Of a stretch of 10,096 bases of DNA, positions 1 through 5,951 are shown in pieces. The first letter of the stretch is position 1. Each line of letters starts with the position of its first letter. Under the pieces are notes generated by a model that was not told the DNA's origin, ran no database searches, and worked only from the letters and a program-made list of their open reading frames with translations. Made by a program: the position numbers and the translations under genes. The DNA is taken from positions 368-10,463 of the forward strand of contig JAKBGL010000028.1 in the NCBI GenBank assembly GCA_021833085.1, read 5' to 3'. Origin of the DNA: Actinomycetes bacterium (lineage in GTDB: Bacteria; Actinomycetota; Acidimicrobiia; Acidimicrobiales; Acidimicrobiaceae).

Positions 1-354
1 ACCCATGTGCCCGGCGCCCATGTCGACCTTTAGGACAATGGGAGCCCACGGCGTGGTGGTGCGTATTTTTGCGACCCACTTTAGTGGCTCCCAATACGAG
101 ACCCTTGGATCGTTTAAACCAGCGCTAACGTATAGAAATGGATACACTCCGCGGTCTGTGTAGTTGTCATAGGGAGAGTATGAAGAGATGACGTCATAGG
201 TGGCTTGATCTGTGAGCGGATTACCCCACTCTTCCCACTCCGTGACCGTGAGAGGGAGTTCAGGATCGGAAATGGTGGTCAAGCAGTCGACGAATGGCAC
301 CTCGGCCACAATGGTTCGAAAGAGATCAGGACGAAGGTTTAAGATGGATCCCAT
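1..354 (-). CDS. Possible separately translated C-terminal fragment of oligopeptidase B (partial)
   Basis: An ATG (352-354) lies 3 nt past the TGA and opens a frame, starting MGSILNLRPDLF, that runs to the window edge. GGTGGA ends 6 nt before it and resembles a Shine-Dalgarno sequence, so ribosomes stopping at the TGA could reinitiate. The fragment would carry the catalytic Asp (109-111) and His (7-9), while the upstream part carries Ser550. Whether the two pieces could assemble is unknown. The GGTGGA is also forced by the conserved Gly-Gly codons, so its resemblance may be accidental. More likely this is simply the downstream part of an interrupted gene. Confidence 0.3.
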   Translation of the reverse strand, partial: MGSILNLRPDLFRTIVAEVPFVDCLTTISDPELPLTVTEWEEWGNPLTDQATYDVISSYSPYDNYTDRGVYPFLYVSAGLNDPRVSYWEPLKWVAKIRTTTPWAPIVLKVDMGAGHMG

Positions 355-357
355 GAG

Positions 358-360
358 TCA
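358..360 (-). other. In-frame TGA codon inside the S9A nucleophile motif
   Basis: The minus strand reads AGC GCT GGT GGA TGA CTC ATG GGA, giving S-A-G-G-stop-L-M-G. The family has a hydrophobic residue at this place. A single TTA-to-TGA change would create it. The tetranucleotide TGAC is described as a weak termination signal in E. coli (it occurs at the RF2 frameshift site and in formate dehydrogenase genes), so some readthrough is conceivable here. No strong selenocysteine-insertion hairpin is evident just downstream, but I could not fold the region. Confidence 0.9.
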
Positions 361-2059
361 TCCACCAGCGCTTGCGCCTCTGGCAACCAAGAGATCTTGA
401 GAGGTGTAACCGATGGTTACTAGGTGGGAAGCACACGCTATGAAGTCGTAAAATGTATTTGTTTTCTTGAGTAGTTTTCCGTCTTCGTACCAGTGACGAC
501 CAAGTTCGCCTCCTCCGCGAACGTGAGCAATGGCGAAGATAAAACCTCTATCCAACAATGAAAGCCGGGAGATGGAAAAGGTAGGGTCGATTGAGTGTTC
601 GTATGATCCGTAGCCGTATAAAAGAGTGGGTCGAGGCGAGGATGTTTCAAGATCCTTGCGTTTGACAAGGGATATAGGAACTAATGTTCCGTCATGACTT
701 TGTGCCCAAAGTCGCTCGGAAACGTAGTTGCTAGCATCGAAGTCGCCAAGAACGGGCTGAGTTTTCAAAAGAGATATCGAATAGTTTGACAAGGATATTT
801 CAAATATCGATGTCGGGGTTGCGAAAGATGTGTATCCGTATCGAAAAACTTCGGCATCATACTCTGCATTGTTCGCGGGCCAGATTGTACCTAGGCTCTC
901 CGGAGTGGGGATTTGATAGTGATCCAGGTCTTTAATGCGGATGAGTCGAATCTCAAGCTGGGCATTACATCTGAGCAACACTGCGATGTGACTCTTGAAG
1001 ATCTCGATACCTTCAACCTTATCTTGTTCACCTAGTTCAAATAGATTTACCCAAGTTATCTCATCGTCGAAGCTATATGGATCCGAAACCTCGGAGAACA
1101 CGACCGAAAAGTCTTCGCGGTAGGCGTTGGTGACCAGATATGTAGCGTTTTCATGGGTATCGATGGAGTATTCTATGCCTTCTTGGCGCGAAAGAAAGAC
1201 CTTTGGTGAGGAAAGCGGTGCCTCCGACGGAATGAGGAGTTGCTCTGTGGTTCTCTTGGACTGGCAGTCGATGACTATGTATCGCTCATCGGAGGTTTTA
1301 CCAAGGTCTACGAAAAAACGCTCGTCGAGTTCCTCGTAGACGAGTGTGTCTTGTAGCGAGTTTGTACCTACTTTATGTGCGTAAACTTGAAAGGGGCGCA
1401 TTGACTCGTCGGTACGTACATAGAACAAGTAGTTGGAGTCCTCTGACCATACGACGCCGTAGTAGGTGTCGTAGACGATATCAAAGGGATCGTAAGCTTT
1501 GGTGGTGTGCGCGATCTTTAACTCGAATGTCTCTGAACCGTCAAAGTCAAGGGAGTATGCAATGAGTTTATGGTTGGGGGATACGCTAGATGCACCCATT
1601 CCCATGTACTCGCGTCCTTCGGCTAAAACATTTTCATCTATTATGACTTCTTCTTGTGAGTCGTCGACGCTCCCCCTAGGTCTCCTACAGTGGATCGGGT
1701 ACTGCTTTCCTTCTTCGGTCCTTCCGTAATACTCAAATGCGCCTTTCGCTGTCGGTACAGACATGTCTGTCTCTAAGACCTTTGTTTTTATCTCATTGAA
1801 GATCTGGTCTGACGTATTCTTTACGTGCGGGAAGATCTCATTAAAGTAGGCGTTCTCAGCCTCAATGTACTTCAAAGTGTCGACATCGTCACGATTTCGC
1901 ATCCAATGAAACTCGTCTCTTCGTACTCCTCCAAGCCCTTTGAGTTCCGCCGAAACTTTCTTGGGTGGAACGGGCTGTTCGGTCGAGAGAATAGTTCTTA
2001 AGAGTTCATTTTGTGTCACACTTTAGATCCTAAGGGTGTTTTACGTACATTATCCCGGT

Positions 2060-2085
2060 ATTTGTACTACATAGATAGTACAAAT
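2060..2085. promoter_or_regulatory. Perfect inverted repeat in the ptrB-sufB divergent control region (candidate operator)
   Basis: ATTTGTACTA (2060-2069) and TAGTACAAAT (2076-2085) are exact reverse complements separated by 6 nt (CATAGA). The site lies in the 133-bp gap between the two divergent starts and overlaps the likely -35 area of sufB, so a dimeric regulator bound here could affect both genes. Iron-sulfur assembly genes are commonly controlled by Rrf2-type (IscR) or SufR-type regulators, but the arms and spacing do not match the site consensus I know for either, so the regulator is unassigned. Confidence 0.5.
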
Positions 2086-2106
2086 GCTACGTGCAAATGT
2101 TAGAAT
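2077..2106 (+). promoter_or_regulatory. Candidate sufB promoter
   Basis: TAGAAT (2101-2106) is a good -10 hexamer. AGTACA (2077-2082), 18 nt upstream, is a poor -35 with three of six matches. It would place the transcript start near 2113, about 40 nt before the sufB start codon. The -35 lies inside the right arm of the inverted repeat, consistent with repression or activation there. No transcript evidence is available. Confidence 0.3.
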
Positions 2107-2142
2107 GATCATATCGCAGAGTGCTGTGGTCCGATGCGTAAT

Positions 2143-2147
2143 GGAGG
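2143..2147 (+). promoter_or_regulatory. sufB ribosome binding site that decides the start
   Basis: GGAGG lies 5 nt before the ATG at 2153. This favours that start over the in-frame ATGs at 2084 and 2141, which lack such a site. SufB homology also begins only just after 2153. Confidence 0.75.
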
Positions 2148-2152
2148 CACAG

Positions 2153-3550
2153 ATGGCAAACAGTTTAGATCTTGGTAAGTATCAGCTCGGTTGGAGTGAT
2201 GTAGAAGACTACGTTTTCAAACCCAAGAAAGGCATCTCTGAGGAGATTGTTCGTGAGATGTCTGCAATGAAGAAGGAACCTCAATGGATGAGGGAGTTTA
2301 GATTAAAAGCCTTAGCTCATTTCTTCAAGCGACCTATGGCGCCTTGGTTCGCGATAAATATGCCTGACCTCGACTTCTCAGATATTTATTACTACATTAA
2401 ACCGACAGACAAGCAGGTTAATGCTTGGGATCAACTTCCGGACTCAGTCAAGATGACATATGAGAAACTTGGTATACCAGAGGCTGAGCGCAAGTATCTA
2501 GCTGGCGTAACTGCACAGTACGAGTCCGAAGTGGTGTATCACCGCAACCGGAAAGAGTTGGAGGATCAAGGGGTTCTGTTTTGCGATATGGACTCGGCTT
2601 TGCGTGACTATCCAGATCTTGTGAAACAATACTTTGGCTCTGTGATACCCCCTAACGATAATAAGTTCGCCGCTTTGAATTCGGCAGTGTGGTCGGGAGG
2701 TTCTTTCATATATGTACCGCCGGGCGTCAAGGTTGATATGCCTCTTCAGGCGTATTTTCGTATAAATGCTGAGAATATGGGACAGTTCGAACGGACTCTT
2801 ATAATCGCCGACGAAGGTTCGCAGGTTCACTACATTGAAGGCTGTTCTGCTCCTGTATACACCACCGACTCGTTGCACTCGGCAGTAGTTGAGCTCATTG
2901 CAAAGCCAGGAGCGCGAATAACCTACACTACCATTCAAAACTGGTCCACCAACGTGTATAATTTGGTCACTAAACGAGCTCGAGCTGAAGCTGAAGCGCG
3001 GGTTGAGTGGATAGATGGCAACATTGGCTCGAGGTTGACGATGAAGTATCCAGCGGTGTATCTAGTTGGTCCTAAAGCTTCTGGTGAAGTACTTTCTGTA
3101 GCTTATGCCGGTGCGGGTCAGCACCAAGATGCCGGAGCAAAGATGGTGCACGCGGCTCCCGAAACGACATCAACGATTGTTTCTAAGTCGATATCTAAAG
3201 ATGGCGGTGTATCTACGTACAGAGGACTTGTTCACGTCGATGAAGGAGCTAAAGGTTCTAAGAGTTACGTTAGGTGTGACGCTTTGTTGTTGGACGACCA
3301 TTCAATCTCTGAGACCAAGCCGTATATGGAAGTCGATGAGAGAGACGCATCGATTGGACATGAAGCTACGGTATCAAGGGTAGGAGAGGATCAGCTGTTT
3401 TACCTTATGACGAGAGGGTTAAGCGAAGCTCAGGCAATGAGTTTAATCGTCAACGGTTTTATAGAGCCCGTGACGAGAACCCTACCTATGGAGTATGCGG
3501 TTGAATGGTCACGTCTAATTGAACTGCAGATGGATGGTTCGATCGGGTAA
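2153..3550 (+). CDS. sufB: Fe-S cluster assembly scaffold protein SufB
   Basis: SufB is the scaffold subunit of the cytosolic SufBCD complex, which builds Fe-S clusters with the SufC ATPase and sulfur from SufS. From the ATG at 2153 the protein has 465 residues, a normal SufB length. It opens [14 protein letters not shown], followed by the [13 protein letters not shown] segment. The beta-helix core carries [19 protein letters not shown], then [11 protein letters not shown] with Cys231 (matching the E. coli Cys254 region). The C-terminal part has [13 protein letters not shown] with Cys375 (E. coli Cys405 region) and [10 protein letters not shown], whose His-Glu pair corresponds to residues implicated in nascent cluster binding. 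It reads as SufB rather than SufD. The frame stays open upstream to 2084, but that stretch has no family similarity. No other suf gene follows, so SufC, SufD and SufS must be encoded elsewhere. It ends in TAA. Confidence 0.95.
   Translation: MANSLDLGKYQLGWSDVEDYVFKPKKGISEEIVREMSAMKKEPQWMREFRLKALAHFFKRPMAPWFAINMPDLDFSDIYYYIKPTDKQVNAWDQLPDSVKMTYEKLGIPEAERKYLAGVTAQYESEVVYHRNRKELEDQGVLFCDMDSALRDYPDLVKQYFGSVIPPNDNKFAALNSAVWSGGSFIYVPPGVKVDMPLQAYFRINAENMGQFERTLIIADEGSQVHYIEGCSAPVYTTDSLHSAVVELIAKPGARITYTTIQNWSTNVYNLVTKRARAEAEARVEWIDGNIGSRLTMKYPAVYLVGPKASGEVLSVAYAGAGQHQDAGAKMVHAAPETTSTIVSKSISKDGGVSTYRGLVHVDEGAKGSKSYVRCDALLLDDHSISETKPYMEVDERDASIGHEATVSRVGEDQLFYLMTRGLSEAQAMSLIVNGFIEPVTRTLPMEYAVEWSRLIELQMDGSIG
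3281..3300 (+). repeat. 20-bp direct repeat, copy 1 (inside sufB)
   Basis: The sequence GCTTTGTTGTTGGACGACCA encodes Ala-Leu-Leu-Leu-Asp-Asp plus part of the next codon in the conserved SufB C-terminal region. An exact copy lies 299 bp downstream, at 3580-3599, in non-coding DNA. Flanks are not shared. Confidence 0.85.
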
Positions 3551-3565
3551 AGGAGGGTCCGGGCT

Positions 3566-3633
3566 CTAGCGCCACTCCAGCTTTGTTGTTGGACGACCAG
3601 AAAGCTTTTAGTTGGTTCGCTAAAGGGCGCTAG
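3566..3633. terminator. Structured spacer between convergent sufB and kinase genes (candidate bidirectional terminator)
   Basis: CTAGCGCC (3566-3573) and GGCGCTAG (3626-3633) form an 8-bp inverted repeat that overlaps the kinase stop codon. Two smaller stems nest inside: AGCTTT (3579-3584) with AAAGCT (3601-3606), followed by TTT on the plus strand, and TTTAG (3607-3611) with CTAAA (3620-3624). The position between convergent stops suits termination, but neither strand has a long T run, so this is not a textbook intrinsic terminator. Confidence 0.4.
3580..3599 (+). repeat. 20-bp direct repeat, copy 2 (intergenic)
   Basis: This is an exact copy of 3281-3300, located in the spacer between the convergent sufB and sensor kinase genes. 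It sits between the AGCTTT and AAAGCT arms of a small potential hairpin. A chance exact 20-mer match in 10 kb is improbable, so a local duplication or rearrangement involving sufB is likely. Confidence 0.85.
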
Positions 3634-5168
3634 TTGGAGGGGTCCGATTCTATCAAGGGAAGATCGACTCCAAATGTAGAACCTTTCCCTAAGCCAGCGC
3701 TGTATACCCAAGCTCTTCCTCCATGTGCGTGCAGTATTGCAGCAACTAGAGATAGTCCAAGGCCAGCGCCACCTTGAACGCGCGAGCGGGAGGCATCCGA
3801 ACGATAGAACCTTTCAAATACCTTTGAAAGGTTCTCGGTTTCGATGCCTGGTCCCGAGTCCTTGACCTCTAGTCGTGCGTAACTATCCCATAGGAGGTCT
3901 TGTATTGTAGGATCTACACTCCCGAAGAGGTCTCCTACATCTTTTGCTGTAGACTTAGCTCCCTTGGGGATGGGTTCTAGCTTCGAGACCTTGTACGTTT
4001 TTACCCAGACTGGAGAATCCGGTGGCGTGTGACTCCTCACATTAGAGAGTAGATTGGCGACGACCTGGCTTATTTGATTTTTGTCACCCAGTACCCATAG
4101 ATTACTCCCGAGCTCTTTATGAAAGGTTCTTTGTGGCTGAACCACTGAAGCATCGGTAACGGCGAGATCTAATAGTAGTGAAAGATCAATGGGTTCAAGA
4201 ATCAAAGGGCGACTCTGGTCCATTCTTGCTAACATTAACAGGTCTTCAACAAGAGCGCCCATGCGTTTTGACTCAGATTCGATTCGATCGATACTTCTTC
4301 TTAAGTCGCCCTCGTCTTGTAGTGCTCCTTGTTTGTAGAGTTCTGCGTAGCCCTGAATCGAAGTTAGGGGAGTTCGGAGTTCGTGGCTGACATCTGCGAT
4401 AAAAACCCTTAGTCGTTCTTCTGAGTGTTTGGATCTGTCAAGTGCACTTTGGATTCGTTCTAACATCTTGTTTAGGGCATTCGCGAGCCTTAGGACCTCA
4501 GTGCCGGTACCTTTAGCCGCTACCCTTCTATCAAGTTGACCGTCGGCAATAGCGGACGCGGTATCGGTCATTGCTTGGATGGGTTTCAAACCAAAACGAA
4601 GGGAAGCGCTTCCTATCGATGAAAGGAGTAGCAGTACTCCAATTGATACTAATAACTCTACAACTAAGAGCCGGTGCAGCGTCGCATCCACCTGAGTCTC
4701 TGGTAGGGCCACGACAACTACGCCGTTCCCAATCGGTAAGTTTTCATTTACCGCTAAAACTCTATAACTTAAGTCTTGATTACCTCCGTCGGACTTGACC
4801 GTGCTTACCTTCCCAATCTCAAAGTTGTAAATTAGAGACTTTCCGGTGGAGCGTGTTAGTTGAGGTGGAGGTCCTATCGTGTTGTTGGATGCTTTGATTG
4901 GAAGAGTTAACCCAATTCCACTTCTATCTATGAACTCGATATATGTACCGACGGGCCACTGCCCCAGAGCACTTTGAGGCACTAGTCCGCCATTGAGATC
5001 GCCATTTACCAAGACGTGCGAAGCTGAACTCATCGAGGTTACGAGCTGCTCATCGAGCCGTTGATAGAGAAATGAGTTCAAAGAGGAGTAAAGTGCAAGA
5101 TCTAGGATGAGTATGGTAAGTGCTAAAAGACCAAGGATGATGGCTAGTAGCTTTGCTCTAAGCGACAT
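3630..5168 (-). CDS. Two-component sensor histidine kinase (HAMP type, MprB-like)
   Basis: A membrane kinase that senses an envelope signal and phosphorylates the response regulator encoded just upstream. The 512 residues show TM helix 1 (about 7-29), an extracytoplasmic sensor region (about 30-165), TM helix 2 (about 166-186) and a HAMP linker (about 187-242). The HisKA box FIADVSHELRTPLTS has phospho-acceptor His262. The ATPase domain has its N box at 372-376, DSGPGIE (G1) at 437-443, FERFYR (F box) at 451-456 and GGAGLGLSL (G2) at 466-474. About 40 residues separate the N box from G1, carrying a Lys/Ser/Asp-rich stretch that looks longer than in typical relatives. The start is 8 nt after the regulator stop with no clear Shine-Dalgarno, pointing to translational coupling. 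Fold and context resemble mycobacterial MprB, but the ligand is unknown. Confidence 0.93.
   Translation of the reverse strand: MSLRAKLLAIILGLLALTILILDLALYSSLNSFLYQRLDEQLVTSMSSASHVLVNGDLNGGLVPQSALGQWPVGTYIEFIDRSGIGLTLPIKASNNTIGPPPQLTRSTGKSLIYNFEIGKVSTVKSDGGNQDLSYRVLAVNENLPIGNGVVVVALPETQVDATLHRLLVVELLVSIGVLLLLSSIGSASLRFGLKPIQAMTDTASAIADGQLDRRVAAKGTGTEVLRLANALNKMLERIQSALDRSKHSEERLRVFIADVSHELRTPLTSIQGYAELYKQGALQDEGDLRRSIDRIESESKRMGALVEDLLMLARMDQSRPLILEPIDLSLLLDLAVTDASVVQPQRTFHKELGSNLWVLGDKNQISQVVANLLSNVRSHTPPDSPVWVKTYKVSKLEPIPKGAKSTAKDVGDLFGSVDPTIQDLLWDSYARLEVKDSGPGIETENLSKVFERFYRSDASRSRVQGGAGLGLSLVAAILHAHGGRAWVYSAGLGKGSTFGVDLPLIESDPSN
3806..3835. repeat. Perfect 13-bp inverted repeat with 4-nt loop inside the kinase gene
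   Basis: AGAACCTTTCAAA (3806-3818) and TTTGAAAGGTTCT (3823-3835) are exact reverse complements separated by TACC. The DNA encodes the conserved F-box region of the kinase (around ENLSKVFERFY). Such a strong stem inside a gene could pause transcription or translation, be a protein binding site, or be a by-product of codon choice. Each arm contains the 10-mer that recurs elsewhere in this operon. Confidence 0.85.
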
Positions 5169-5176
5169 AGATGTAT

Positions 5177-5914
5177 TTAAGAGGGAAGTCTAAGACTGTA
5201 TCCTACACCTCGTATTGTCTTAATTAGCGGTGGGTGGTTGCTATCAATCTTTTTCCGTAAATACGAGATGTAAGTTTCTACTATGTTCGCATCGCCGCCA
5301 AAGTCATACTCCCAGACGTGGTCAAGGATCTGAGCTTTGGAGACCACCTTATTTGCGTTAATCATCAAAAACCGAAGTAGTTTGAACTCAGTAGCGGTAA
5401 GTTCAATCTCTTCATCCGATCTCCTAACTTCGTGTGTATCTTCATCTAAAACGAGATCCGCGAAGACCATGCGGGATTGACGCTCTGGAGAGTTCCCTGA
5501 ACGTCGAAGTATTGCGCCCACTCTTGCGGAGAGTTCGGCTAGGGAAAATGGCTTGGGTAGATAGTCGTCAGCACCAGCCGTGAGGCCGATGACTCTGTCT
5601 TCCACAGCGTCTCGTGCTGTGAGAAAAAGTACGGGAGTCTTGTTTCCTTCTTCTCTTAGACGCTTTAGAACTTGGAATCCATCTAGGTCTGGCATCATGA
5701 TGTCCAATACGATGAGATCCGGATGAAAGGTTCTAGCTTTATCTAGCCCCTCTCTTCCGGAGTTTGCTACTGCGACTTCGTAACCTTCGAAGCCTAAAGA
5801 CATATTCAATAACTCGGTAATAGGCGGTTCGTCATCTATAACAAGAACCCTTATTCCCAGAGGTTCCTTGCCGACGCGTGGACTCCCCTGTCTTGACGTT
5901 GCAGAATCTTTCAC
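5177..5914 (-). CDS. OmpR/PhoB-family response regulator (MprA-like)
   Basis: A DNA-binding response regulator, likely phosphorylated by the kinase encoded 8 nt downstream. The 245 residues comprise a receiver domain (about 20-138) and a winged-helix DNA-binding domain (about 148-243). The receiver shows the acidic pair Asp27-Asp28 in VIDDE, phospho-acceptor Asp71 in LDIMMPDLDGF, Thr99 in FLTAR and Lys121 in LPKPF. The winged helix has ELTATEFKLLRFL, WEYDFGGDANIVETYISYLRKKI and IRGVGYSLR. The start is GTG (5912-5914), directly after an in-frame TAG. A poor GG-rich site lies about 11 nt upstream, and coupling to the protease gene 35 nt upstream may help. The 19-residue N-terminal tail before the receiver is slightly long for the family. 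Gene targets are unknown; by analogy with MprA they include envelope-stress genes and probably this operon. Confidence 0.95.
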   Translation of the reverse strand: MKDSATSRQGSPRVGKEPLGIRVLVIDDEPPITELLNMSLGFEGYEVAVANSGREGLDKARTFHPDLIVLDIMMPDLDGFQVLKRLREEGNKTPVLFLTARDAVEDRVIGLTAGADDYLPKPFSLAELSARVGAILRRSGNSPERQSRMVFADLVLDEDTHEVRRSDEEIELTATEFKLLRFLMINANKVVSKAQILDHVWEYDFGGDANIVETYISYLRKKIDSNHPPLIKTIRGVGYSLRLPS

Positions 5915-5931
5915 CTAAACATCTACCTTTC

Positions 5932-5951
5932 GACCTTCAAATATTAAGGTC
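5932..5951. promoter_or_regulatory. Inverted repeat between protease and response regulator genes
   Basis: GACCTT (5932-5937) and AAGGTC (5946-5951) form a 6-bp stem with an 8-nt AT-rich loop. The stem overlaps the TGA stop of the protease gene. In the mRNA it could shield the spacer, set the relative output of protease versus regulator, or do nothing. No T run follows, so it is unlikely to be a full terminator. Confidence 0.35.

Larger units (their letters stand above)
1..2019 (-). pseudogene. ptrB: Oligopeptidase B (S9A prolyl oligopeptidase family) with an in-frame TGA in the active site; 3' end beyond window
   Basis: A cytosolic serine peptidase that cuts short peptides after Arg or Lys (family knowledge). 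It begins at a GTG (2017-2019) with AGGA 8 nt upstream and a TAA two codons before it, which fixes the start. Residues 20-70 match the S9A N-terminal segment (RRDEFHWMRNRDD, then YIEAENAY). The propeller region follows, then YGYGSYE, FAIAHVRGGGELGR and the nucleophile motif GASAGG with Ser550. Codon 554 is TGA (358-360), where relatives have Leu or Met in SAGG-x-LMG. Translation continues in the same frame to base 1 with no further stop: VPFVD, LPLTVTEWEEWGNP, YSPYDN, GLNDPRVSYWEP (Asp at codon 637) and GAGHMG (His at codon 671). The Ser-Asp and Ser-His spacings of 87 and 121 fit E. coli PtrB. I typed it as a pseudogene because of the stop; nothing else has decayed over about 670 codons. It diverges from sufB. 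Confidence 0.85.

Noticed and set aside
358..360. TGA reassigned to a sense codon in this organism
   Set aside because: The HtrA-like gene (TGA at 5950-5952) and the four-cysteine gene (TGA at 8285-8287) appear to end at TGA, and none of the other long conserved genes contains an internal TGA. One internal TGA does not support a changed code.
320..360. Selenocysteine insertion at the oligopeptidase B TGA
   Set aside because: The family has a plain hydrophobic residue here, not Cys, and I see no strong hairpin at the position expected for a bacterial SECIS element. Not formally tested by folding.
794..808. GATATTT-C-AAATATC palindrome in the oligopeptidase gene
   Set aside because: Seven-bp arms are expected by chance in about half of windows this size, and the AT-rich sequence is coding.
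2060..2085. IscR type-1 site
   Set aside because: The distance between the half-site ACT and AGT cores is longer than in the IscR consensus I know, and the outer bases differ.
2084..2152. Longer SufB start at ATG 2084 or ATG 2141
   Set aside because: Neither has a ribosome site, the added residues do not resemble SufB, and GGAGG is correctly placed only for ATG 2153.
2498..2938. 146-residue minus-strand open frame
   Set aside because: It is fully antisense to conserved SufB codons and has no recognisable domain; it is a shadow frame.
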